Source: Beta vulgaris subsp. vulgaris (taxonomy: Eukaryota; Streptophyta; Magnoliopsida; Caryophyllales; Amaranthaceae). From it: a stretch of DNA of 64,000 bases. The stretch spans positions 55,420,209-55,484,208 of the forward strand of contig NC_079202.1 of assembly GCF_026745355.1 (NCBI RefSeq), given 5' to 3'. This document shows positions 48,395 to 61,335 of the stretch, piece after piece (positions within the stretch are counted from its first letter, which is position 1; each line of letters starts with the position of its first letter). The notes beneath the pieces are model-generated. The model ran no database searches. It was not told the origin of the DNA and worked only from the letters and a program-made list of their open reading frames with translations. A program made the position numbers and the translations under genes.

Positions 48395-48660
48395 TTGGTC
48401 TTGTAAGAGACCGTCTACTTTTAATTTAAAAGTAGGCGCGGCCCAAGCCCAATATTAAAAAGAGAATAGATCATATTTCTTAATATAGTGACTACTTTAA
48501 TCTATTTAGTGACCATTTTAATCTATTTAGTGACCAGTTTAATCTATTCATTAATAACATTCTTTAATTCATTTAGTGACTGATTTAATCCATTTAGTGA
48601 CTAGCTTAATCCATTTTGTAAGACTGACGGACTATTTTTAAAAATTGTTTGTTCTAATTC
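48395..48660. mobile_element. MITE family with TTGTAAGAGACCGTCT end
   Basis: Begins GGTCTTGTAAGAGACCGTCT followed by ACTTTTAATTTAAAAGT and contains tandem TAGTGACYANTTTAATCYA units (48490-48610). Relatives are at about 59395-59510 (inverted) and 61885-62025. Borders are approximate. Confidence 0.5.
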
Positions 48661-48846
48661 AAAATTTAGAAGGGAAATAAAAGAAGGAGAAGAGAATGTA
48701 CGACTAGGATGGTGCAAGATACCTAAAAATAGTGTTAGGTTAGAGAGAAATTAAATGGGCTTCTTAGGAGAACTTAGGTTTGCATTGTCTAATTTTATAT
48801 TAAAATTAGACCGTCTATTATAATAATTTGTGTAGGGAAAATTATA

Positions 48847-51800
48847 GGAAAAATTGTCAAAATAAGTTTACATCGACGCAATTTGCTAAAAATAATAAGT
48901 CGATCTTTTGATTATCCTGGAGTAGAGTAAACTTACTTTGTTCTTACATAAACTTTTGATAGGCTGAGTTGATAAGTTACCTGTTACTAACCTCTTAAAC
49001 TGGTAAAATGTGCTATGTTATGTTTTTATTTGTTAGATTTTTAATTTTTTTAAAAAATAAAACAAAAAAAAAATCCCCTCTTCTTCCTTACAACCCACCA
49101 GTCCACCACACTCATTTCTCCCCAGTTCCATCCCATATTGTCCCTTCATCACCTTCCATCACACCATACTACTCAAAAACCACCATCGACAACACCATTT
49201 TCACTATCAATCACAATTGTCAACACAAAAACAAACCAAATTCAAATTCACCACCACAACCATAAGAAAACCCATATTCAATATCATGGATTCGAAATCC
49301 TAAAAGTTGAAAATCACAACTTTCTAGATTCTAGATTCGCAATCGAAGAACCTTGTTGCAAGCCTGCAATTTATGAGATTCGTGAGTCATTTTGGTGAGT
49401 GGTCTCATTATGGTAGCGACCATCACCGAGATCTATGCCACCGAAGAAGCTCATGATTTCCCTGGGGAGTTCTCCACTCTGGTGTCTACACTTAATGGCC
49501 CATAGTGGTCATTGGTGGTAATGGTAATGATATTTAGTGTAAATTTGTAAAGAAATTCTCATGTTAATAACCATAGGAATGAAACTTTATCACAAAACAT
49601 GGGTTTCTTTTTTTAAATTTTTCATTACCATCCAATACCACCTTTTCCAGTAGTAATAGATAATAATGAGATTTTAGGAAGAAAATGGATATTTTGCAAA
49701 GCGTGGATGGTGGACTAGAGACCACCTTCCTCTATGCGATCCTGCTCCAAAACGCATGACTTTAAATATCAAACGTAATTTGAAGAAAGGGAAATAAATT
49801 TTTTAAAAAAAGGAAATAAATTTTTTTTTTTAAAAAGCCAAAATGATAGAACTCCCCAAAAATTCCGGATGAAATTCTCCTAGAATTGCGCTAGATGGCG
49901 TGGAATTTATAAGAAAAGGAGATAAAGAAAAAAAGAAAAAAAAAAAACAAAATGGTTAATTTGTGCTGATAAATACCCACGCAAGAATTGCGGATTGTTC
50001 CTGTAAACTTTATTTTTAACAAAAAAAAAATTAAACTACTATTATTTATTTGTTTTTTGTTTTTGCAAACATTGATATCTTTTATTTTAGTTTGACGTAT
50101 TATTAAGTATTAACACTAAATTTACGAAGTACTAGATTAACTCATTTTGCAAAAAATAAAATAAAATTACAGCAATAATGGTTGATTGTGAATTTCGAGA
50201 TGATTCGGATTGTCGTTTTTTTTCTCAATTACATATGCAAATGTTCTTTACTTCTTTTGATGGTCTTCTTTGTTTGATACTTTCATGTTTTATTCATGTT
50301 TATCTTTGTTTTGTTGTGATTTTTTATATAGTTTTTTGTATCTCAGGTATTATATGTTTATGTTCTTTTATAATTAATATGATGTTCTTTGTTTGGTATC
50401 TTCATGTTCTTTCATGTTTTTATTCATCTTTGTGATTTTTGATAAATTTTTTTTTGAATCTCAAGTATTATATACACATGTCTTTTGCAATTAGTATGTT
50501 GTTCTTTGTTTTATACCTTAATGTTCTTTTATATTTATTTTCATGTTTATGAATTTTAAAAGCCTTTTGTTTCTCAAGTACTATATAAACATGTTCTTTT
50601 ATAATTATTATGGTGTTCTTTGTTTGATATATTCATGTTCTTTTTTTACGATTTTATTCATTTTTGTGATTTTTGATATTTTTTGTTTAATAACTACTAT
50701 ATGGACATGTTCTTTTATGATCAGTTCAATGTTCTTTGTTTTATATCTTTATGTTCTTTTTATAATTTTACTCGTATTTGTGAAATTTACTCTAAATTTA
50801 ATTTGTTAAAAAACAGTTTGATGGTTTATGAATTGTGTTAATTATGCTACTACCTATATTTCATTCTAATAGTTAGGAGCATGTCACGTGGGCTTGAAAG
50901 CTCTAACTTTGCGCCACGTGGCCTGAAGGATTATATATATATATATATATTATTTTCTATCCAAAAATATATCTCTACGACTAATTATTCTCACAATTAA
51001 AAATTCAAACTATGTTAATAATGCTATGTTGAAATATAATAGTGGATATTTGTTTTAGTAGTTGAAAATCCCTCCCTAATAAGAAAACTTTGTTAACGTA
51101 TAGCCTATAGGACTCCGCAAATGCCGGCGAGGGTGATGTTTTATTTTTATTTTATATTTTTTACAAAATTCCTCTTACAATATGACATGTGTTTTGTTCG
51201 GTATATTGTGCGTTTTCGACCGAGAGCAGGATGCTATTGGTGGTCACGAGACCACCTACAAATTCGCAATCATTTATGGCTTCTTACCAAACGGGCCATT
51301 AGAGTCTTTTGGAGGTGGCTCAAGAACGTGGTAAATTTGTTGTACGATCTTGGGCATAATCTGCATACTACTACAGTATTTTTGAAGTATGCCAAGCTAG
51401 GCATCTTCATCATGAGTCCTCATCAATCCGTTGTTCTTGATTAGTGGTATAGATGTTTCATCATTCCAGGGGCATGATTCTTCAGCTTTCTGTTTTATCA
51501 ATCAACTTTTCCAGGTGTGTATCGTGATAAAGCAAGCCATTTATTAGACTGGCATGGCTGACAAGCTGGTGCGCATCAAATTGTATCTTCCCTAACATGA
51601 AACACTTGGTTTTCACAGTGGTTGTGATGATTGAATCAATTGGATGAGCACAAAGGTTGGTGGGTGGTGGTGGTTGTTCAATTGGGTGGGTAGGGAAGCT
51701 TTAAGTGGCTCGTGGTTGGGTTTAAGTGACTTGGGTGCGGTGGTTATGGGTTAGGACTCACGGTGGTTGTGGTGGTCATCTTTAAATAATTGACCTGTTA

Positions 51801-51931
51801 AAACGGTAACAAGTCATTTGACTTGTTATAAATTTAAATGATATCAAAGTTAGCTTATTTCAGCATATTCAAAAGTTTGGCTTATTTTTAGCAGATATCG
51901 CAAAAGTTTGCTTATTTTTGACAATTTTTCC
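48847..51931. mobile_element. Putative 3-kb MULE-like unit
   Basis: Both ends read GGAAAAATTGTCAAA-ATAAG inward, followed by loosely similar GCTAAAAATAA words. The 9-bp flanks AAAATTATA and TAAAATATA agree at 7 of 9 positions. The terminus matches the two clear MULEs at 13141 and 38478. The interior has a C-rich CCACC left side (49080-49260), a GGTGGTGGTGG right side (51650-51780), and the AT-rich array below. I see no transposase. Low GC makes the flank match weak evidence. Confidence 0.45.
50230..50790. repeat. AT-rich tandem array, ~120-bp period
   Basis: About five diverged copies built on GTTCTTTGTTTGATANTTTC, CATGTTCTTTTATAATTA and TTTTGTTTCTCAAGTACTAT. The open frames across it are repeat artefacts. 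Confidence 0.7.
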
Positions 51932-52391
51932 TAAAATATATATATCCGAAGTTTGTCCAACATGCTGAAATTTTTACTAGTACTAGATGATAAGAGTTCT
52001 TCACTTACTATGTTGCGAAATAAATGAAAAATAATAGTCTAGCAATTAATTTGTGACGAACAATGTAATATCATATGATGGTTTTAACTACAAGCTATTG
52101 TGAACTTGTAGAATATTATTGTTATAGAAGTAGTTGACGTGACTTATGAACACACTGCGTACTCCCAAAGAGAGCATTAAGCAAAACATGAACAGATAAT
52201 ATTGTGTGAACTTGATGTGCAACAATGGTTATTGTGCAGTTTGCCCACTTATGCAATATTCTTACTGTGACAAGAAAGACGAGCAAATTATAAATACATA
52301 ACCAAAAATTTTAAGCCTGAGCATCATTTGCAATAATGTGTACTAAAGCTCCTTGCTCTATTTGTCTGCAAATCTTGAAACATAACTAAGT
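51932..52391. other. Intergenic, 3' flank of first P450 gene
   Basis: No exon. About 52290-52391 is probably 3' UTR of the minus-strand gene. Confidence 0.45.
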
Positions 52392-55300
52392 TCAGATCCT
52401 TGTGATTGTTGCCAAGCAGTTATCTTTTGGTCTTCTATGTGGCAAGAATTGCATAGTGCACTCAGGATTTACTCTCTCCAGCCTGCAAAACATGATTTAC
52501 TCACAAATTCTTAAAACACATTGCATAATTCTGGTAAAGAAGAACCTTGATTATCACCAAATTTTACCTGTAGTTGAGGAGAAAATAATGGAGAAAAATT
52601 GAAATTTCTAATTTCGCGAGATCATTTCCTGGACACAACCTACTCCCGGCACCAAAGGGAAGGAAAGTTCCTGCCTTTGGAACAAGGTTCTTTAAACAAA
52701 AAAAGGGTTCATTGTTAATCAATAAAATCTTTTCCATTTAAAAAAAATCGCAGAAATTTAGTATTAAAACAAAAAATAAGGATGAATAGGATTGTTATGC
52801 TCATTACTAAACTTGTTGAAGAGATGAAATATAACGATCGTATTGAACTTACTTTCCATCTAGAAGGATTGAACTTCATAGGTTCAGGCCAGACTTCAGG
52901 ATCTAGATGACAAGTCCTAAACCATGTCAACACTTTCCACCCTTTAGGAATTGTATAACCTGTAATTATGTCAATTTAACTTAATAAAGAAGAAAATGAG
53001 AAAGATTAGAAGAAAACAAATGCATATGCTTCTAATCTTTTCTGAAGAATAATGAGATAGCTTCATCTGTTTACTGACCATTAATATTGACATCTGATAT
53101 TGCCTCTCGAAAGACGACGAATGAGAAAGTTACCCACCTAAGTGTTTCATCAATGACCTTAATATCATAGAAGAAGCGATTAATTGTAGAAAAGTATGCA
53201 CAATTAATCAGTCATCTGAAACAGGGATTGGAAAAAATGAGCTTATACCTCAGAAAGATAAGTCATTTTTCTGGTTTCTTTCAGTGTCAGTCCTTTTTGT
53301 CCAACTGGTCTGTTCTTTACAATCTCTTCTTGCTCTGCCTGAAATATATCAGTTCTTAGAAACATACTAGTGTAATAGTTAGTGTTGTTTACCTGAACAA
53401 AAGCACCCAGATCCCAATTGTATACAAAACCATAATTATCGAATTTTCATCGAAATTAAGCTAATAGAAGTACTTGATAGTATATCCAAATGTGACCCAA
53501 CTTAGAATTGGAACTGAATTGGATGTTTATGTTCCGAGCTCGAACCCGAGTCCATATTATAAAAAGAAAGAGTGAGAACTACTCATGATGCCAAAGGATA
53601 AAAAGTGCACACTTGAAGGGGATATAGTACCTTAGCTTTCTGTAAAAATTCAGGGTGTTGCTGTAATAAGACAGTAGCCCACATTATGGTATGAGCAGAT
53701 GATTCATGTCCTGCATTCAAGTACATCACTAAAAGATCTATAATCTCCTCATCAGTCAATTTTCTCCCATTATCATCTTCAACTTCAAGTAATGCATCCA
53801 TCATATCTTTCTTAGCTTTGACAGCAACACCATTTCTTTTTAGTGCCCTTCGTTCATCGATTACACTTTGGAAAACTGCCACAAGTTTCTTCCGAGCCTG
53901 ACGAAAATATTACTGTGTGAGTCATTGTTGTTGATTAAAGGAATGAAGAGGAAAAGATTTCCTAGTAATTGAAACTTTTAAAGTTTCAAACATCTTCAAG
54001 TATCCCAACTTTTGATTATTTCGGAATAATTGTAAGTTTTGGAGACTTTTGAAATGAACCACAATGTCAAAATCTCCAATACACCATAAATCCAAAATGG
54101 ATTAATAACAAAGGCGTCAATAACAATTTGGATCATTTCGAGGTCACCCCAGAACTTATTATTACTCCTAAATAATCTGAAATTGAGATACTTGTGCGAA
54201 AGTGAATGAAAAGCACGAAAGTCAGGATTATTCAAGTCAATTTTTCCACGAAAACAAGTAGAAAAAAGATCAAGTATCAAGTATAAGCGCATACCTTAAG
54301 TGCCTTATGGTAAGCAAATCCAGGGATATTGATAGCCATAGCTCTAACACCATGATTTAGTGTTGTATACTCTCTTTCTAGAGCCTCCATTACAGGCTCA
54401 CTCTCTGAGCTCAGAAAAATGTACATGATTATACGGAAAGTTAACTTCCTAAGCTGAGTTAGAAACTCAATTTCTCCCATTATGCTCATTTTATGCAGAG
54501 TAGTTTTTGAAATATCTTCAATATATTCTATGTAATTTGATAGTGCTTCATGTCCATTGATAGGAGTTGAAGTTAACCTTCTTAGACGCTTATGCTCTTC
54601 ATAGGGGATGGCGACGAAGGATTTCCTACCAATCAACTCTGTAGTTGAAAGAGGCCAACCAGGCTTGAAATGTTCATCATCATTTAACACTTTTCTGCAC
54701 ATTTCAGGTGTGGTCACTATTATACTTGGACTCCCAAACATGAACGCTTTGTAAAGTCCTGTTTTGCCAAATCTGTTTGGTAAAATCATAGTGTCAAATG
54801 TCATTATATGAAGAAATTTAGAATAGCAAATATCGTAACCAAAAATAACATCCATGATGCAACCAATGAGATTAACAATAGAAGTGTGTCTTTTGTATAC
54901 GGTAGAGGTGGTTAGTGGGCTGGTCTAGGCATATATGCTGGTTCAAGATCGGTCTCGGCCAAGAAAAATGAACTCGAGCATGAGCGGGTTCCAGATGAGC
55001 CGAGTGTTTAGTCCACATTTTTCTTATATCTATACAAATATATTAAAAGACGTGCGTGACAATATATACATGCGCTTCGGCTCAGGCTAAACCAGTCTAC
55101 TAGCCACCTCTTTCTATCCTATATAGCATGGGTACTTCTTCTATGTCACATACTCGTACCCGTACCCGATACGATATATATCCTGTATGGGTACGCGTAT
55201 CCTTTCCTAAAATTTCAAAATCTTGCCGTTTTCTGTCCCCCATGCCCCAATCTGCACCCGTACCCGTCTATGTGCAACCTAGACGCTATCAACATAATGT

Positions 55301-55588
55301 AGAATTAAGCATAACAATCCTATAAGAGATAAGAGATAAGAGATAAAAGGATAACCTGCTGACAAATGAATTGAGGAAGGAGTCAGGATTAGAGGACTTG
55401 AAGGCTCTAAGAAAAGACCACATGTTGCCTACAAAAGGCAAGCCAAAGTCACCTGGGGGTAAACTATGTCTCTTTTCCCCAAGTTTAGATTCATACACCC
55501 AAATGTTTACTCTTCTAAGCACCAAATGTAGTACCCAAATAAACACCATTATGAAGATTGTCACCTGACAAACAAAGATGAATTCCAT
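52392..55588 (-). CDS. KAO: Ent-kaurenoic acid oxidase (CYP88A), copy 1
   Basis: Eight exons on minus: 55588-55356, 54772-54295, 53897-53631, 53338-53249, 53157-53079, 52959-52853, 52689-52568 and 52482-52392. All junctions are GT-AG and in phase; 488 aa, the normal CYP88A length. It has an N-terminal membrane anchor, the proline hinge [13 protein letters not shown], the CYP88A-typical [14 protein letters not shown] and [20 protein letters not shown]. Further on are [20 protein letters not shown], the I-helix AGHESSAHT (299-307), ExxR E360-R363, FNPSRW and heme loop [11 protein letters not shown] with Cys437. The enzyme works at the ER and oxidises ent-kaurenoic acid in three steps to GA12, the entry to gibberellins. 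A tandem copy lies 2.2 kb upstream at 57775-60787 with identical exon sizes. Confidence 0.94.
54899..55110. mobile_element. MITE in P450 intron 1
   Basis: Inverted ends GAGGTGGTTAGTGGGCTGG (left) and the inverse of GAGGTGGCTAGTAGACTGG (right). It contains a piece of the Helitron 5' end (TCTATACAAATATATTAAAA at 55029). No clear target duplication. Confidence 0.55.
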
Positions 55589-55742
55589 CTTTCACTTACA
55601 CAAAACCAAAAGACACACAATACAAAAGCAAGTACAAATGTACAATGTACAAACTTGTAGTTTATAGGGGTGATTTGGTTTATATTGATGATGAACAAAA
55701 CTTTAACTTGGGGTTTTGTTTGGTTTTGCAGTTTTACATACA

Positions 55743-55750
55743 TTTATATT
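55743..55750 (-). promoter_or_regulatory. Possible TATA box of P450 copy 1
   Basis: Minus strand reads AAATATAAATG about 155 nt before the start codon. Plausible by position; not proven. Confidence 0.35.
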
Positions 55751-57257
55751 TAAACAGTTGTCTCTGCACCTCTATGGACTGTTGTTTCCATTTGGAACAC
55801 GATTTCTAGGTTCATTTGTTTTTATCTCTTTCCTTTTCTAGTTGATACATGTCTTTTGGCTTAGCATAAATTATTTCTTTCTTGATTTGAATCCCCTATG
55901 TGAAGATGTCTTGGGTTTCATATTGAGATGAGTTCACACTAATTATTAGGCAAGGTCAAAATTTATAAATTATAATTTTTGTTTCGGGTGCAAATTCATA
56001 ATTTGTTTATAGATGTATAGTTATTATAGGCGTTGTTGTTAGGAATATGTATCGCATGCAGTAACAAATCGAAAATCGAAGTATAACAGACAGGATTAAT
56101 GAAATTAAAGCAATAAAGAACACACAAGATTTAACGTGGAAACTCTTCAATAGGGAGAAAACCACGAATACTTCACTAGGAGTCTTGAATATGAGATGAT
56201 GATACAAGGAGAGTTCTTAATTTGTTTATAGATGTATAGTTATTATAGGCGTTGTTAAGAATATGTATCCCATGCAGTAACAAATCGAAGAATCGAAGTA
56301 TAACAGACGAGATTATGAAATTAAAGCAATAAAGAACGCACAAGATTTAACGTGGAAATCATTGAATAGGCAGAAAACTACGAACACTTCACTAAGACTT
56401 TTGAATATGAGATGATGATATAAGGAGAGTTTTTAATCTCTTTAAACTCTCTAATCTTTCCCTAGGGTTTTCTAGTTTCTCTAAATCTAAGAAAATATAT
56501 TTTTCACTTAGCATACAGTGAATAAACGGCCTCAAACATATTATACCAGGGTTAAAAGGAAAAAATAATGAAATAAGAAACCGAATTCGAGTAGAAAAAC
56601 AAGTAAAATCTCGTAGCCAATGAACACCATGGCCAAGTCGTGGTTTTCATCTAACACCAAGCCTTACCCGTGGCCTTTTGTTGTACAAAGCACCAAAGAG
56701 AACTCATAGTCAGTAAACACCACGATAAGGTTGTGGTTTTCAAGGTTTCGTGGTTTTTTTTTTGTAACTTTAGCATTGAAATTTGTAAATCGATTTTTGT
56801 TTTAAAAAAGTTCGCGTTAAAAATTGATATTTTTCACAAAAAGAACACATTGGACATGTTATATTTTAAATATTGATTATTGATTTCATAGTAATAACCT
56901 TAAATTAATAAAACATTAAAAAAAATGTATGTAGTTGTATATAATAATTAGGCAATAATATAATATATAGACATTTGATGAATGGGGTTTAAGTAAGGCC
57001 ACAAAGGAAATTTTAGTCATTAAAATTTAAAAGTGGGCAATCACTCCTACATCCCCTTCGATCAATAAAAACATAATTGACAAATGCATAATTTTTTTTC
57101 CATATAACACGAAAATGAATAGTAATATTAAGTGATTGTTTGGTTGAACATAGAATGTAAGATGTTCAACTATGTTCCATCTCCCTCCCCTCTTAAATTG
57201 TTGGATGAATGTTTATCTGAGATCCAATTAGAGAGGAGAACAAAGGATTAGGTTACT
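55751..57257. other. Spacer between the two P450 genes
   Basis: Contains the tandem duplication at 56002-56436 and AT-rich DNA. No exon 1-like sequence for copy 2 is expected or seen here. Confidence 0.5.
56002..56436. repeat. 219-bp tandem duplication
   Basis: Two copies in direct order (TTTGTTTATAGATG at 56002 and 56221), about 93% alike. The motif AGATTTAACGTGGAAA is common in plant retrotransposon-derived repeats. Confidence 0.85.
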
Positions 57258-57484
57258 GTAGAGCTGATCAAGTCCAACCCGGCCCGATTTTTGGGTGGGT
57301 TTGGAGTCTTGGAGAAGAATTTTTTGACCTGCAGTCGGGTCCGGTTCAATTTTTTTGCTTTGGGCCGGGCTTTTGGGAAAACCCGCTCGGTCCAGCCCGA
57401 AATAGCGGGCCTTGGATACAAAAATTTGTCCCTACCAATGAGCGTTTTTTTAGGCGCGGTCCGGCTCGGTCCATTATCACCCTT
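57258..57484. mobile_element. hAT-like MITE, 8-bp TSD AGGTTACT
   Basis: AGGTTACT on both sides (57250-57257, 57485-57492). The ends read GTAGAGCTGATCA and the inverse AAGGGTGATAA. Internal GGCCCG/CGGGCC repeats are shared with 33629-33850. Confidence 0.7.
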
Positions 57485-57774
57485 AGGTTACTTTAAATGG
57501 AACAAGTATTTAAGATAGAAAAAGAGCACAAACAAACAATGTAAAGTTCTGATCAAAAGAAGAAGAAAAAACTAAATTAAGTGGAATGGATTCATCATAA
57601 TCAACATACTTTATTACATTCATAGGACCACTCTACCAATATTAATCTTATCACTATAGTTATTTGTTATAAGCTGAGTCCCTATGTAATTCATGTAAAG
57701 GCCTCTCAATCTGTCATTTTTATTTATGTTACTAATCCATGCTTCAATTTCTGCATATTCAACTGAGAAGAAGC

Positions 57775-60700
57775 TCAAATCTTTATGACTTTTGCCAAGC
57801 AGTTATCTTTTGGTCTTCTGTGTGGTAAATATTGCACCGCGCAATCAGGATTTACTCTTTCTAGCCTGCAGAAAACACGATCTTACCATAAATAATCAGA
57901 CTTAAAGCATCATAATATCACATCTGTTTCTTTTTAATCGTTACACCTTACCGTTTATGGTAACAGTTTTCAGATTTTGACAGTAAATTTTCACTAGTAT
58001 AAATATCAAAACCAGTCTTGTTAGATTTATTATGGTATGTTACTGCGTTTCATACTACGACAACTTTGTATAAAATTAGTAATATGAAATAGAGATGTGC
58101 ATGAATGGTCTCACACGTCCATTAGAAATCATGAAAAAGCAAGTGTAACAATTAAAAAGAATAGAGGGTATAAATCATAAATTTGATTATCTTCGAAATG
58201 GTTTACCTGTAATTGAGAAGAAAATAATGAAGAAAAATCAAAATCTCTAACTTCGCCAGATCATTTCCAGGACATAACCTGCTCCCAGCACCAAAGGGAA
58301 GAAAAGTTCCTGCTCTAGGGACAAGGTCCTGTAGAAAAGATAACTCCATTTGTTGATCAGCTTTTTTTTTTTGTTACATAAACTTAACAATTAATGAGGT
58401 AAAAGGGAGGAAGAAACTACAAGAAATAACTTACATTCCATCTAGAAGGATTGAACTTCATAGGTTCAGGCCAGATTTCGGGATCCAAGTGACAAGTTCG
58501 AAACCACACCAACACTTTCCATCCTTGAGGAATTGTATAACCTGAAATCATGCACAGCTTTCTTATGCTAACTTATATGCTAAAAGCACACAAAACCAAA
58601 CTACTGATTGAATGAATGCCTTGTGAAGAGTTGATCTCTATGTAACTTGTAAAATAGTGACTGTACTGTTTTTAGGGTACTCAGGAGACAAGGAGTGAAT
58701 AGCAAAAGGTTATAGAGTTGATGTAGTACTGACCATTTATCTTCACATCTGAAATTGCCTCTCGGAAGACGACGAATGAGAATGTTAACCACCGAAGTGT
58801 TTCATCTACTACCTAAATGTCATAATGTATACTCCACAATTAGCAAACTTGCAATGTAAGTAGTTAGCAGATATAATAGTTGTAGACTTGTGGTAGCAAG
58901 ACTATATAGATAACCATTCTCCAACAATCTCCAATAACTAGCGAGAGGGCGCAATTGGTACATGCACTTGGTGTGGGATCCACATAAATCTTTTCCTCAT
59001 GCTCACTAGTTAAGCTAATTCCTTTTGGATAGGTGCGATTAGATTTGGGCACTACCTCATCGGATTGGTCCCAGCATGAGTCGATGCTCGTGCCAATGTT
59101 GCACATTAGGGACCCATGCTGCCATGCATGGTCCGACCCACATGTCCATCATTGAACAGACTTGCCCATCAAGCTCATGGTAAATTTTAAGAATGATGTC
59201 CATACACAACCCACCATCGTGCAGGACCAGGCCAAACTCGTGTCAGGGTGCTGGCCCAGACAATAGCCATTCCCAAATCTAGGTGCAATGGTAGTACTTT
59301 GGATGGTTGTGATAGAGTTGGAAAGTATGTTTTAAAGGTGGTATTGCAAGTGAATGCGGTGGTATACTAGATGGTTGTGGTTATTGAATGGATTAAACTA
59401 GTGACTGGAAGAAATTAACTTAGTCACTATTGGGCTAATTCTCTTTTTAATATTGGGCTTACCATTACCTAATTTTAATTTAAAAGTAGGCGGTCTCTTA
59501 CAAGACAAACTTTTATTGTACAGAATTCAGTACCTTTTGAGGATATTATTATCATTTCTCATGAGTACTCACCTGGGAAAGATATGTCATTTGTCTGGTT
59601 TCTTTCAGTGTTAGTCCTTTCTGTCCTGCAGGCCTTCTTTTCACAATCTCTTCTTGCTCAGCCTGGAAATATTTATCAGTTTTCAAACATACTAAATTTG
59701 TTAATTAAGCACCTGAAAATAATCATTAGTCTTTGGAAAAGATGATGTGAACAGAAAATAGTAAACAATGCCATAAACTAAAGTGCAACTTTAGAAATGT
59801 TGTTATACCTTAGCTTTCTGCATAAATTCAGGGTTTTGTTGCAATAAGACAGTAGCCCACATCAGGGTATGACCAGAGGATTCATGTCCAGCATTTAAGT
59901 ACATTACTAAAAGATCAATAATCTCTTCATCAGTCAATTTTCTTCGGTTTTCATCTTCAACCTCGAGCAAAGCATCCATCATATCTTTCTTGGCTCTGAT
60001 AGCTACTCCATCCCTTTTTAGCGCCCTTCGTTCATCTATTATTGATTGGAACACTGCCACGAGTCTCTTTCGAGCCTGGTATAGAGCGAAAAACTAGTTT
60101 GAGTAAAGCTTTTTGAGAATGGTTAGCTATCCTTAATTGAAATGGCCTTTTTATCCAAAAAGTTGGTCATTAACATGTTAACTCACAGTTAACAACCAAA
60201 AACGATATTACCAAACATCTTTATACAACTAATACAGATAGCTGATCAATGGATAAAAACAACCAATATAGCTTATATGTAGTAAGAACATAAGTGGTAT
60301 CAACCATACCTTGCGTGCTTTATGGTAAGCAAATCCCGGGATATTGATTGCCATAGATCTAACACCATAGTTAAGTTTTGTGTATTCTCTTTCTAGAGCC
60401 TCCATTACAGGTTCACTCTCCGAGCTCAGGAAAATATACATGATTATTCGGAAAGTTAACTTCCGAAGGTGTGTGAGAAACTCAATTTCACCCATTCTAC
60501 TCCATTTGTCCAGATCAGTTATCACAATGTCTTCTATATATTCGATGTATTTTGTTAGCGCTTCATGTCCATTGATGGGAGCAGAAGTTATCTTCCTTAG
60601 ACGCTTATGATCTTCATAAGAAATGGAGACAAAGGATTTCCTTCCTATCAACTCTGCAGTTGAAAGAGGCCATCCTGGCTTAAAATGTTCATCATCATTT

Positions 60701-60787
60701 AACACTTTTCTGCATGTTTCAGCTGTTGTAACAATTATACTAGGGCTGCCAAACATGAAGGCCTTGTATATTCCTGTTTTACCAAAT
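57775..60787 (-). CDS. KAO: Ent-kaurenoic acid oxidase (CYP88A), copy 2; exon 1 not in window
   Basis: Seven exons on minus match exons 2-8 of copy 1 in size and phase: 60787-60310, 60075-59809, 59662-59573, 58812-58734, 58541-58435, 58328-58207 and 57865-57775. No stop or frameshift (1234 nt). All P450 landmarks are present: [41 protein letters not shown] and [11 protein letters not shown]. The upstream acceptor (GTTGGGCAG|ATTTGG) is intact, so an exon 1 is expected. Yet 60788-64000 has no LPPGDFG-type exon; in copy 1 the same intron is 583 bp. Either intron 1 exceeds 3.2 kb, swollen by the transposons found there, or the copy has lost its N-terminus (membrane anchor and proline hinge). Intron 4 carries a moderately GC-rich repeat (58860-59300) and part of a MITE (59395-59510). 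Confidence 0.85.
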
Positions 60788-61008
60788 CTGCCCAACTATA
60801 AACTATCAGCTTATGGAGTATTCATCATCATTTATCATGTCAACATATATCAATATGCTCCTAGAATAAGGTATGACAACAAGAAAAGAATCAATTATTG
60901 AACTGTTAGAAATATAACAGATTAGTCACAAATTTATTGGTTTTGGGCATTGATTATCAAATTTCATTATTTTGTTCAACATTCTGCTACCTTATCTCAC
61001 ACAAGGTG
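60788..61008. other. Upstream of copy-2 exon 2, no exon seen
   Basis: Non-coding; presumably intron 1 of the second P450 if that gene is complete. The same applies to the non-element DNA between 61344 and 64000. Confidence 0.4.
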
Positions 61009-61016
61009 CCTGTAAC

Positions 61017-61335
61017 TAGGGCTGTTCAAAAATATCCGATCCGAAAATCCGCCGATCCGATCCGCTATTTCGGATATCCGATCTGATTTTAAAATTTCGG
61101 ATATTTCGGATCGGGTATCCAAAAACATTCGGGTTTTCGGATCGGATTTTTCAAAAATGTCAACGGCCCGATTCGATAATCCGGTGATCCGATCCGAAAA
61201 CCAGGTATCCGACCCAATCTGAAAACCTGGTGATCCGATCCGAAAAGTTCGGATTTTCGAAAATTTTGGATCAGATTCAGATCAAAATTCCTCCGATCCG
61301 ATTTCGGATCCGATATCCGACATTAAACAACCCTA
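61017..61335. mobile_element. hAT MITE, 8-bp TSD CCTGTAAC
   Basis: Perfect CCTGTAAC on both sides (61009-61016, 61336-61343). TIRs TAGGGCTGTT and the inverse TAGGGTTGTT. The 319-bp body is almost wholly built of overlapping GATCCGAA/TCGGATCGG words. Confidence 0.9.

Noticed and set aside
50178..50809. Hydrophobic 85-88-aa open frames
   Set aside because: They come from a T-rich ~120-bp tandem array; Phe/Leu/Ile bias follows from composition.
51121..51444. 107-aa frame with CYWWSRDHLQIRNHLW
   Set aside because: No family recognised, sits inside the MULE-like unit, no exon context; left as non-coding.
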